Source: Meira nashicola (lineage: Eukaryota > Basidiomycota > Exobasidiomycetes > Exobasidiales > Brachybasidiaceae). From it: DNA of 64,000 nucleotides. How positions within the stretch are numbered: the first letter of the stretch is position 1; the number at the start of each line of letters is the position of its first letter. The stretch spans positions 1,612,001-1,676,000 of the forward strand of contig BCJU01000004.1 of the NCBI GenBank assembly GCA_001600355.1, given 5' to 3'. The notes beneath the pieces are model-generated. The model saw only the letters and a program-made list of their open reading frames with translations, was not told the origin of the DNA and ran no database searches. The translations under genes were made by a program, and so were the position numbers. Of this stretch, positions 31,188 through 41,130 are shown piece by piece.

Positions 31188-32651
31188 TCATGCTTCAGTC
31201 TTTGCCTTTTTGGCAGAAGCAATTTGAGGTGGTCCATCTGATTTTGCACCTTCTCCGTCCCGCTTACGTTTGTAATCTCCGTTGTTGCGGGCACCACCAC
31301 CACCACCACGTCCACCGCGACCACCACCGCGACCGCCTCCACGACCGCCGCGGAAGCCACGACTGCTATGACCACCAAAATGATTACGAACTTGAGCTGG
31401 TTCTGCTTGTCTTTGTTCACGTTGATCGATCAAATATGCTGCACGGAAGTTTGCTCGATCGAGATAGAATTGTTTTGCTCTATCTTCGTCAACGCGAGAC
31501 CAAGTGACGGGTTGACCACCAACAGTGATCTTCTTCTCGATAATTTCTTGTAATTTAGCGTCATCCAAAGTAGACTTGAAACCGACTGCACCTTCAACTG
31601 CACCGTTTGGAAATTCAACGAACGAAGTAGGGTGCATAGTGACCAAAGTATCTTTCAAATCTTTCCAGTTACCGCCTTCACCTGCACCTGTGAATGCAAC
31701 GACACTTTGTTGTGGAAATTGCAATTGTTCAACCTCGATTGTGCCATCAGGCTTTGTGGTCAATTTTGTTTCCATAAAGTCAAATTCAAGAGGCAAAGAA
31801 CGATCTTCTTTGGCTTTGCGACGTCTTTCTTCTGCTTCTTCTCTTTTGTTACGTCTTTCGGTAACCTGTCCACCTTCTCCTAAAACAGAAGGTAGACCTT
31901 TTGCATGACGATCCATCTCTTTGAATGCGTTGAATTTCTTCTTTCCGCTACTAGCACCACCAAGGCCACGTTGAATTGAATTAGGATCGATACCCTTCTC
32001 TGCCATCTTCATTTGACAGTAATCGTGTTTGCTCATAATCTTCAAAGCACTCTCTCCGAATTTGAGCTTTTGGTCTTCTGGAACATCATCTTTTCCTTTT
32101 TCTAAGAAAGCGTTGAGTTCATCAACATTTGCGAATTCAACGAAAACGCTTCCTTTGAATGGCTTCTTTTTCTCTTTTGAATTTTGATCACGACGCATAC
32201 GAACGCTATTAATCTTTCCGAATTGATCAAAAAATGTTTCCATTTCTTTTTGTAACGTTTCAGATTCTTCAGGGAATCCTTTTACGTATGCACTTCTGTC
32301 GAATTGATCATCTTTTTTTACTAATTCAATCGTTCTTTTAATTTTATCACCTTCTTCGTTCACTTGTAAAAATTCACTTGTTCTCATAATTTCTGCAATC
32401 TTTTCTAAACTGAGAACATCTTTGATTGGTCTCATACGTTTAAAAGTTGCAATTGTAGCTAAAGGTACCCAACCTTCAGGATCTTTACTTGATAAAGTGA
32501 ATAAGAATTTATCTGTTGGTAAATTTGCATCACTGAAATAAAATTCAACTTGTTTTTTGCATTCTTTTTCTGCTTCTTCCAAGCTTAATGGTACCCCATT
32601 ACTTGTGCTAGCGACATTTGTCTCTTCTGCTTTAATATCTTCTGCAGCCAT
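31188..32651 (-). CDS. LHP1: La protein (Lupus antigen homologue, LHP1)
   Basis: A 487-residue genuine La protein, which binds 3' UUU-OH ends of Pol III transcripts and chaperones tRNA precursors. Domains in order: La motif (residues about 25-110; KKQVEFYFSDANLPTDKFLF, then WVPLATIATFKRM), RRM1 (about 118-205; SAYVKGFPEES, FKGSVFVEFANVDE), a charged linker, and a C-terminal xRRM-like domain (about 310-405; VAFTGAGEGGNWKDL, SFVEFPNGAVEGAVGF). An RGG-rich stretch (about 425-455) and a basic nuclear localisation signal (YKRKRDGE ... SAKKAKTEA) follow. The RGG tail is an addition not found in yeast Lhp1. The start MAAEDIKAEE is the first ATG. It converges with ASK1 (121 bp). Confidence 0.95.
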   Translation of the reverse strand: MAAEDIKAEETNVASTSNGVPLSLEEAEKECKKQVEFYFSDANLPTDKFLFTLSSKDPEGWVPLATIATFKRMRPIKDVLSLEKIAEIMRTSEFLQVNEEGDKIKRTIELVKKDDQFDRSAYVKGFPEESETLQKEMETFFDQFGKINSVRMRRDQNSKEKKKPFKGSVFVEFANVDELNAFLEKGKDDVPEDQKLKFGESALKIMSKHDYCQMKMAEKGIDPNSIQRGLGGASSGKKKFNAFKEMDRHAKGLPSVLGEGGQVTERRNKREEAEERRRKAKEDRSLPLEFDFMETKLTTKPDGTIEVEQLQFPQQSVVAFTGAGEGGNWKDLKDTLVTMHPTSFVEFPNGAVEGAVGFKSTLDDAKLQEIIEKKITVGGQPVTWSRVDEDRAKQFYLDRANFRAAYLIDQREQRQAEPAQVRNHFGGHSSRGFRGGRGGGRGGGRGGRGGGGGARNNGDYKRKRDGEGAKSDGPPQIASAKKAKTEA

Positions 32652-33029
32652 CTTTGTCGTATTTTGATGTAATGATGATAGTTATGGATAAGAGGTCGGG
32701 CAATGCAAAGCAATCAAAAGTTTGACTCGTTTAATAAATGAATGAATGCACTTTGCTGCATCACTCCAGATCTTCTTAAACTTTTTCTTTCGGCGAGGAA
32801 AATTGAACGCACTTTTTAATCAAAATTTTGATTAAATAATTTTACGGCTGCATACACACGCATACAACACGCGTGCGCCAGGCATTGTGTTGTCCAAAAC
32901 TCTTTGAATCACGTGATCTTAATAGCTTAATTGGTAATGAATCAGTTGATGATGATGAAATTATAGGACAAAATGTACATGTTGTATATATGGGAAAGGG
33001 GAAAGCATTTGATGATAGCACAATCCACT
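32652..33029. promoter_or_regulatory. La gene promoter region
   Basis: 378 bp between two - strand genes. It contains a 22-bp perfect palindrome (32815-32836) and an ACGCGT hexamer (32879-32884). A 68-codon + frame (32873-33079) runs into the arrestin gene and has no domain. Confidence 0.5.
32815..32836. repeat. 22-bp perfect AT-rich palindrome
   Basis: TTTAATCAAAA followed by its exact reverse complement TTTTGATTAAA, about 164 bp upstream of the La ATG. The halves carry TAAT/ATTA cores of the kind homeodomains bind; function unknown. Confidence 0.85.
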
Positions 33030-35189
33030 TTAATTACCCCAAAGACTACGTAAATCGGCCAATCTTTCACGACCAATAGGTTTAGTGGTACCACGACCGT
33101 TCATAGGCGTTAATGCATCTTCTGCGTCTTTTGCTAAATCACGACCTGCACGCATTCTTGCTTCTGCAGCGATCAAATCAGAAGTAATCTTTCTTGTTGC
33201 TTTTAGTTTGCCTTCTGAAGGTGGTTGCTTTTCTCCTTCTAAAGATAATTTACGCACGGCTGGTGGTAATTCTGCTTTGATTACTGCAACATTCTCTTTT
33301 GCTAACCCTTCAACATTCTTTGAAGGTGATTTTGGAGAAGGATCAGAAGCTGCAAATACAGCACGTGGAATTGTTGTATTGACGAAATGAGGTGCTCCAC
33401 TGGTTTTAGCTGTAGGTGACATTACATGATTCTTGACAATCAAAGGTTGACGAGTTTGAATTGTTACCTCCTTCTTTTGATCTTTTTCTATCACTTCTTT
33501 TTCTGCTTTACTGAAATCTAATGCTGATCCTGCACCAGATCGAACAGCTTTAGGTTTCAAAGTTAAAACAGGATTTGAATCTTTACCTTCACTTCCATCC
33601 GTTCCATCTGCAATCGAAGCCCACATATTTGCCACACTAGCAACTCTTCCACCACGACCTCCACGAGCACTACGAACATCATAACGTACGCTCGAAGAAG
33701 TAGTTGATTCAATTTGCTCATTTTTCAGCAAAGATTTACCGAATGCTGCTGGAATATTAATATCAGCAACTTCATCTTTGACTTGTTGAACAGATGGTTT
33801 TGCTGCATTAATCGATGGTTTGGGTTTAGATTGTTGCTGAGATAAACGTGAAACAATTTCAGATTGATCTTGTCGATCGAATAAAGCATGTAACGCCAGA
33901 TTAGATCCATTACTCGTCTTATTGCCTACTTTCCTATCGCTCAAAGAATCATCATTTCCCATTAAAACAGATGGACTTGGAGTCTTTGGTGACAGTGTTG
34001 GGTCACTAGTCTGTTCATCTTGCTTTGTTGGCGTTACTAAACCGATCTCACGACTGGGAGAAGTAGATAACCAACCTGCAACACGTCCAACAGCTTCTTT
34101 ATTAAGTTTACGTTGCTCACCAACATCTACTGTTTTACGTTCGCCTTGTCTCTTTTCAGTTGAAGTGGAAGATGATGTTTGAGATGTAGGTTTGTGATCA
34201 TCATTTTTAGGTTTACTGTTTGCAGCAGCGGCAGCCAAAAGAGCACTTTGTCTTGCTTTCCTTCTCTCTTCATCTGCTTTGCGTTGCTCTTCATGCTTCT
34301 TACGTAATTCTTCATCTTCTCTTGCCCTTTGTTCACGTTCAGCAGCTGCCATTGATGTAGCACGAATTACACTACTTTCAACAATGCTTCCGCTGCTACT
34401 TCTTCTTCCTACATTGGCAACAACGTGTAAATCTGAACTCTCTGGTTTTCTAGGTGAAAGATTTGTTGGTGATGGTTCACTCTTTCTAGCAGCAGGAATT
34501 TTCTTGCTTGAAACAACAACTTGAGATGGAGTTGGAGTATTCAAACGACTTTCCAATGCAAGTAAACCAACACCTTGAGCTGAACTAGGTCTGACAGGTT
34601 TCTGTTGTTCTGTAGACTCTTTTTCAGGTGCTTGAAAGATGTCTGCTGCTTTGGGTCTAATGCTAGTTTTTGATTCTGCTTTTGAAGATTTTTGAGCGGG
34701 TGCTGCAGGTAAAGTCTTATCTTTAGCTTGAGTAGGTTGTAATGGTTGTACTTTTGCCCTTTGTGGTAATTTTGCATACTCCTGAACAGATTCTTGTCTA
34801 TTTGATGAAACGAATTGACGTTCATCAGGTACCATTCCTACTTCTCCCATTGCTTTTCGCATTTCTTCTTCATCTTCTGCCCTTTGTGCCATTTGTTCAA
34901 ATTGATCAATATCTCCACGCGAAACACTACCAACCAATGTTCTAATCGATTTAACAGTACCGGCAGCTGATTCACTATCTTCTTCAATCGTTGCTAATCC
35001 AAGAGGCTGAGCATTTGCTCCCAACAATTGAGAAGGTGAAGGAACAAATGGTACTTGAAGGGGTTGCTGTTCATGGTGTTCTGTTGTTTTACTTTCTTGC
35101 TTTTGAGGAGCTGGAGGTTCATTGTGAATAGCTTGAACAGTAGGTGAAGGTAATAAAGCACTTCGAGGTCTTTGTTGTTGTTGTTGTTG

Positions 35190-35229
<40 letters not shown>

Positions 35230-37031
35230 TGTGTTTGCTGTTGTCTTGGGACTGCTTGCACTGGTTGCTGCTGTTGTTGTTGTCGTGTTGTATCTGTCGC
35301 TGGAGCACTGTAGCGTCTCGAATTTTGATTGGGATTAGTAGATTGAGGTCTTTGTTGTTCCATCCTTGCAATATTTTGCATCATTTCCGGCGCTGCAACA
35401 CTTTGACTACTTACAGGTAACTCTTGAGCTGATGCAGGTCGAACAGGAGGAGCAATACTTGCCAAGAGTGTGCTTGCAGTCCAAGCTTGAGCTTCGGCAT
35501 TCCAAACGATCTGTTGACCTTGTCCATGTCCAGCAGGAACGAATGCAAAAGGTTGTGGAGTAGTAGGAGAGGCATACGGTAAACCGTTACCCATTGCAGC
35601 TGATGCAGATGCTGGACGTGAAGGTGGAGGAGCAGGAGACCATCCACGTTGATCTGGAATATTTGGAGATGCAATAGAAGCTTGTAAAGATTGTTGGAAG
35701 GGTTGATGGTATTGATGTTGTCCGTGTTGCGCCATAGCTGATCGACTTCTTTGCGGAAGGTCTTGCAACTTTTGCATTGGTTTTGCAACAGGACCTTGAA
35801 GACTGTTTGGATGAGCAATGTAGACTGGAATTTCGACATGTAAATCTTTAGCAAAGCTGCCCATCTGTAAGCTGACAATAGCAAGTGTATGAACTTCAAA
35901 TAGCCTCGTCTTACGAATTGTACGTAATTCACGAGGAATATCTACTGCCAGATTCACGACCATTTCTTCATTTGGTGGAAATTCATAGCTTGGTCCTTTG
36001 AATAATTGAGAGTGTACCTCTTCCGTAATTTGAGGCTCGAGACTCGGTTTTGCAGCTGGTTTGCCTGGAGGACCGCTAACAGGAAAGATGAGTCGGCGTA
36101 CTAAAGTAACTTTCATGCCAGACATTTGTCGTTTACTGTTATTCTTGATACCAGCTCTTATCATAATCATATTGCCTGATGCAAACAATTGTTCCCCGAT
36201 CGAAGCTTCCAGCCATACTGCTCCATTTCCGCCCATAAATACGTGAGTATCAGCGATCACTTCTACTGGCTCTACGTATCTAGGATCGAATTCATCTTCC
36301 CAACGCTCTACCACCGAAGCCTCTGAGCGGACAGTAACGAGACTCTTTGTCTCATTCCACCAAGTCTGAACAGTACCTTTTAGAGAATAGCGCAAGGTAG
36401 CATTCCCCCCAAAGACGATACTTGAAGGTGCAGTAATAGGTAATCTGAATGAGAATGGGAATGTTGTCCTTCCCTTTCGTGCTGTCCAATGACCCTGAAC
36501 GGGAGCAGCAGGCAAGACAGCATTGGAAGGTGGCAAATGTTCACCTTGAAATAGAGTTCGATTGAAAAGGAAAATTTGTGTTGCAGAATGATCTCTTGAT
36601 GAAAGTTCTTCGAATGCTTCCAATTCCACTGCAATTTCTCCTAATCGTAACCTTTGACTTGTACTTGAAGTAATTTCAAGCATTCCAGATACAGTTTCAC
36701 CTGCTTCAAATATACTCTTTCCAAGTAAAATTTTCAATTTGATTTTTGGATGTTTTGTTACAGCATGCATTGGCATTGCATCTGTACTGCTTGGTATACC
36801 ATTTTGAGCGATCATATGATTTTGAATTTCTGGAAATCGATCAATCTCTGAAGGTGGTGGTGGTAAACCTGATTCTGCACGCCAAGAGAATGAATTTGAT
36901 CGACGTACACCAGGACCATCTTGTTGACCCATTGGAATTGGCATATCCATCATCATGGGTGATTGATGCATATAGGGTGACATTGGTTGATTTGGTAAAG
37001 GGGCAGGACTCATCACCTGAGGAGCAAACAT
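33030..37031 (-). CDS. Arrestin-fold protein with long disordered polyQ tail
   Basis: This 1333-residue protein has arrestin-like N and C domains at about residues 85-420 (KIKLKILLGKSIFEAGETVS, then GRTTFPFSFRLPI and GGNATLRYSLKGTVQTWW; GNMIMIRAGIKNNSKRQMSG). This is the fold of arrestin-related trafficking adaptors that link cargo to ubiquitin ligases or the cytoskeleton. The N-terminal 80 residues are Met/Pro/Gln-rich. The remaining 900 residues are low-complexity: a run of 20 Gln (601-620), Ser/Pro blocks, and a charged coiled-coil-like segment (about 895-935; EREQRAREDEELRKKHEEQR). No clear PPxY motif was noticed, so Rsp5-type recruitment is not supported. The start context CTCACCATG is strong. 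The substrate is unknown. Intronless. Confidence 0.8.
35172..35231 (-). repeat. CAA/CAG tract encoding 20 glutamines
   Basis: Sixty uninterrupted bases of CAA and CAG codons on the - strand inside the arrestin-like gene. A CAA-rich half lies next to a CAG-rich half, so it is partly codon-mixed. Length polymorphism is likely between strains. Confidence 0.9.
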
Positions 37032-37959
37032 GGTGAGGTCCGCAAAGTAAGGTTTATCGTTAATTTTATTTCGTTGCTATTCGTGAAAAGGTCGTAAAAT
37101 GTCGTTACTTGTGTGTTGTTGTGTGGTGACAAGAAGAGAGAAAGGGTGGAGGAAGATTCATATATGTATGTACTTACAAATGGTAATGCATTGTTTTGAG
37201 TACACACATTCTTGTAATTCAAATTTTCAAGATGCCGTGATGTAAGAGCAACACTTCAATTAGGGGTATTGCCATAAGAATGGCTTCTGCCCACTGTAAA
37301 ATGATATGCATGTATGCATGCAATGTTCTTCAATAAAACCGCGCTAGTGCCCACAAATCCGACAAAATTTCTTTAGGGGCTTTTTGTGTTGTTCTGATTT
37401 TAGCGGGCTCGGTCAAGGCCTATGATCAAATTTGAACATGGATCTGAACGTGATCCAAGATTAAACCAATGAAGCCACTCCTGAGGCAAAAAATTGTCAT
37501 CAATGCCAATTAATGATCAGGTGGCTATTAACATGACTTGATTCACATGAAGCAGCTTGAATCAAATCGCTCGGATACTGCAATTCGTTTATCGAGATGA
37601 AAGATATGACCGCAAGATCTAAACACATCTTTTCTTGTCTGCATTTGTGTCGCTCTTCATTTTGTCTTCCATAGCATTAGCTCACATTTATGGTTTCGAT
37701 GCTCGTACTTAGAGGCCAGTGATGATGATCTTGAGCATATTGGTGATCGAAGCTGCTCAAAGACCAACACCTAGGCCTACGCGTGTACGACTGCATGAAA
37801 AAACGCGTTTTGACATGAACAGTGCCAAATTTTGCAATTAAGCTTTGGCACGCGTTTACTTGCTCTAAATAACACTTGATTTTGTGTGCAGTGCATTCAA
37901 AGTGATACGATCCTTCTCGCTTGTACCATATCTCACACCAACCAATCCTACTCTTCAAC
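37032..37959. promoter_or_regulatory. Divergent region, arrestin-like / GCP2
   Basis: 928 bp. The GCP2-proximal end has three ACGCGT boxes (37779, 37803, 37850). A TGCATGTATGCATGCA-type repeat lies near 37308-37322. No gene is supported; the frames at 37677-37961 (-) look like noise. Confidence 0.5.
37779..37855. promoter_or_regulatory. Cluster of three ACGCGT (MCB-like) boxes upstream of GCP2
   Basis: ACGCGT occurs exactly at 37779-37784, 37803-37808 (inside the palindrome AAACGCGTTT) and 37850-37855, all 105-181 bp before the GCP2 ATG. Clustered MluI boxes are the classic MBF target arrangement in yeasts; use here is inferred. Confidence 0.55.
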
Positions 37960-40900
37960 ATGTCTACGGATGGCCCTTCATCCGATGGAAGAGGTGCGAT
38001 TGCATCTTCATCATCAGATGCTCAGCGAACGGAAACACGAACACCAGCCTCGAAAACAGCATCTTCCAATCGAAGAAAAAGTCATAAACAATTAAGCGCA
38101 AAACAGTTAGATAAGATTGTAAAAAATCTCACTTCAGTGCAAAGAAGTGTTGGTCACTTTCGCTCAGATTCGGTTGGATCGTTGTCTCATATTGGTGAAA
38201 TGTCCAATTATGAAAATGCAATCAATGATGAGAATATTTTGCTGGGAGAAGATGGGCAGCGTGAATTGGCTTCTTATGCGATTGAAGGAGAGGATGGGGC
38301 ATTACTTGGGGAAACGACACTTACAGGTTTGGACTTGAATCAATTGAACGGAGCAGAAGCATGGCTACAGCGAAAAGGCCTCGATAAGTCCCTTTTTAAA
38401 GGATTCAGTAAAGGACCTGATGGGATCGCATTGGCAAAGGTGGCAGCCAAAGGGCCAAAAGGAAAGGATAGTGCGCCCCCAGATTCATTCTTACATGAAG
38501 CTACTTTCGTTTTTAATCCTCTCAATCGACGTATACCGCATCAAACGCCGAGGAAGCAAGCAGCCTCTGGGCTTGGAGGAAAAGGCATTCCAAAAATGTC
38601 GAAAGAATCTTTCGCTGATCGCATCGCTCGTACAAAGCCAGATGTCAAGAAAACAGCTGTGGGAGCTAATGAAACAGCAAATACCTCAGTAACACAACAG
38701 CAATCTGTTGGTGACTCAACACAGGTAGAGTCATTGGCATTGGTTCCAAAAGAAATTCAAGAAGCTCTGGTGCTAGAAGACCTTCTTTTCGTCTTGTCTG
38801 GAATAGAAGGTCAATATTTCCAATATACACCATCTTATTCACCTGAAGATCTTGGATCGCGACTAAAAGGTGCAACATTTATCATTGACTCTGGACTGGA
38901 CCAGTCGCTGCAAGATATTGTTGGTAGAATTTTACCTTTGGCAACGCATTATACTGCCATCTTTGCTTTTGTAGAAGCGGAATCAAGTTTAGAGTTTGGT
39001 ACAGTGATTCATGCATTATGTGCTGCAATACGTGATTTGCTGAAAGAATATGAGATCTTGATTATTCAGCTTGAACACCAAATGGCTACCTCGCCTGCAT
39101 TCACCTTGCAAAAGCTTTGGTTTTATGTTCATCCAACGCTAAGAACGATGTCACTATTGCACAACTTCATCGCCGAGATCATTGAGGTCTCACATGCAAA
39201 CGTCTTAGAAGCAGAGGAAGATGCTGAAGGAGATTCCAGCGATGAGGATGACGACGACGATGAAGATGACGAAGAAGATAGCTTAGATCGCAAAAGACGT
39301 CAACTACTCAATTTGGATGACGAAGATGAGAACAAAATCGTTGGCGGCATAGTCAAGGGCGGTGAAGTTTTATCACTTTTATACGATCGGGTTATTAGGA
39401 TGGGAGGCGATGAAGCAGCACACAAATTATTCCGTACGCTCCTTCTACGATCTGCACAACCTTATGCGGAGATCTTAGTTCGATGGATTACTACAGGCGA
39501 TCTTTCGGATACGTACGAAGAGTTTTTGGTGATGGAAAATCCAAAAGTGACACAGGCAAGCCTGGAATCTGACCCGACTGACGAATTTTGGGAACGTCGA
39601 TACACGTTGCGGGATGAAAGTGCAATCGAGCAAAAGGAACATGAAAGACAACAAGGTCTTGATCTGGATGAAATGTTAGATGAAAGTAGTGCTCGGGGAA
39701 TTCTTACTGGAGGGGCAAAGATACCGGCATTCTTGGAGCCGTGGAAGAGGAAGATTTTACTTGCCGGAAAATACCTGAATGTTATTCGTGAATGCAGTAA
39801 AGATGTTTCTTCCATTCCGGAGATTGCAGAGCATGCAGAAGCTCTTCAAGATGCAGATATTGATATGACGGACGAATCATTCTTTCAATACATCGAAACG
39901 GCATATCAACGAGCTAACACGGCATTATTGAGCTTATTGCTAGACGAACATAATATTGTCGTTCGGTTACGGTCAATGAAGCACTACTTCTTCCAAACAC
40001 ATTCTGATTTCTTTTCCTCCTTCTTGGAAGCTGCTGGACGTGAATTACGCAAAGAAGTTGTTCCTGATAAGATCAGGGATGTGACGATTATGCGTCTGCA
40101 AAGCCACCTTGGTATGGTTCTCGGTAGTTCAAATTGTGTTGGCTATACAGATCCGTTTAGAGAGGATGTAAAAGTGACGTTGGCGTCTGAAAATGCTTAT
40201 GATCAATTGAAACGTATCGCTGAGATCAAAGGAGGAATGGAAGCAGCAAGAGCACAGGCAAAATTGGCAAAGCAAAAAGACAGAGAACGTATCCCACTGA
40301 TGGAATTGCTTCAATTCGATCTAACGGTCAAATTTCCTACTTCTTTAGTAATCTCGAAGAAGAACATCTTACGTTGGCAATTTTTACAAAGACCAATCAT
40401 TAATCTCAAAGCAACCGAGAAAGCTTTGTGCGACGTATTTACCGAACATCAAGAACCTGCATGGCGTAAAATGGAAAAAGGTCATCCGCAATTACAAAAA
40501 TGGAAAATGCGAATTTTTCATTTACGTCATCGAATTTTATTCTTTGTTCAACAAGTTATTGCTTTTATGACGGCAGAAGTTATTGAGCCAAATTGGCGTG
40601 ATTTAGAGGTGAAAATGGAAAGAGCAACCACTGTTGATCAATTTTTGAAAGATCATTTCGATTTTCTCAACCTTTGTCGAAAAGAATGCATGTTGACGGA
40701 TTTACGATTTGTGGAAATGATGTCAAAGTTGATGTCTGTTGCAATTATCTTTTGTGATAATCGAGTTCGATTTCGTGATCAATTGCATATGGAACGTGCA
40801 AATTGGCAAAAAGATTTATTAGAATCACCTCATCAAATGGAAGCACCTAAAATGAGTGAAGATGTTTTGGCTTTCTTGAAAAGGATTGAAGGTCATTGGG

Positions 40901-40998
40901 AAAAGAGATTAAGCACGTTCAAGGATATCGTTGCCCTTCTTTCTACAACTGATAATCCTTCCGCTTTACCTTTATCTTATCGTTTACAATCCGCTTGA
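37960..40998 (+). CDS. SPC97: Gamma-tubulin complex component 2 (GCP2/Spc97)
   Basis: A 1012-residue GCP-family protein that, with GCP3 and gamma-tubulin, forms the small complex nucleating microtubules at spindle pole bodies. GRIP1 begins at about residue 260 (KEIQEALVLEDLLFVLSGIE, then GQYFQYTP), the pattern of GCP2. It contains LPLATHYTAIFAFVEAESS and LQKLWFYVHPTLRTMSLLHN. GRIP2 lies near the C-terminal half (FFSSFLEAAGRELRKEV, DLTVKFPTSLVISKKNILRW, RHRILFFVQQVIAFMTAEVI). An acidic linker (DEDDDDDEDDEEDS, near 39240-39290) interrupts GRIP1. The start at 37960 (MSTDGPSSDG, context CAACATG) is preferred over an in-frame ATG at 37921. Intronless; converges with the GH93-type gene. Confidence 0.94.
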   Translation: MSTDGPSSDGRGAIASSSSDAQRTETRTPASKTASSNRRKSHKQLSAKQLDKIVKNLTSVQRSVGHFRSDSVGSLSHIGEMSNYENAINDENILLGEDGQRELASYAIEGEDGALLGETTLTGLDLNQLNGAEAWLQRKGLDKSLFKGFSKGPDGIALAKVAAKGPKGKDSAPPDSFLHEATFVFNPLNRRIPHQTPRKQAASGLGGKGIPKMSKESFADRIARTKPDVKKTAVGANETANTSVTQQQSVGDSTQVESLALVPKEIQEALVLEDLLFVLSGIEGQYFQYTPSYSPEDLGSRLKGATFIIDSGLDQSLQDIVGRILPLATHYTAIFAFVEAESSLEFGTVIHALCAAIRDLLKEYEILIIQLEHQMATSPAFTLQKLWFYVHPTLRTMSLLHNFIAEIIEVSHANVLEAEEDAEGDSSDEDDDDDEDDEEDSLDRKRRQLLNLDDEDENKIVGGIVKGGEVLSLLYDRVIRMGGDEAAHKLFRTLLLRSAQPYAEILVRWITTGDLSDTYEEFLVMENPKVTQASLESDPTDEFWERRYTLRDESAIEQKEHERQQGLDLDEMLDESSARGILTGGAKIPAFLEPWKRKILLAGKYLNVIRECSKDVSSIPEIAEHAEALQDADIDMTDESFFQYIETAYQRANTALLSLLLDEHNIVVRLRSMKHYFFQTHSDFFSSFLEAAGRELRKEVVPDKIRDVTIMRLQSHLGMVLGSSNCVGYTDPFREDVKVTLASENAYDQLKRIAEIKGGMEAARAQAKLAKQKDRERIPLMELLQFDLTVKFPTSLVISKKNILRWQFLQRPIINLKATEKALCDVFTEHQEPAWRKMEKGHPQLQKWKMRIFHLRHRILFFVQQVIAFMTAEVIEPNWRDLEVKMERATTVDQFLKDHFDFLNLCRKECMLTDLRFVEMMSKLMSVAIIFCDNRVRFRDQLHMERANWQKDLLESPHQMEAPKMSEDVLAFLKRIEGHWEKRLSTFKDIVALLSTTDNPSALPLSYRLQSA

Positions 40999-41130
40999 AA
41001 CGATCAAATGTATGAATAGAATAATGTACAAATACTAATGCAATAAGTGCCTTTGATTCACGCCATGATTTTAACACAACAATATCATTTGCCATCAAGA
41101 CAAAAAAGAGCAAATCAATATGACATCAGA

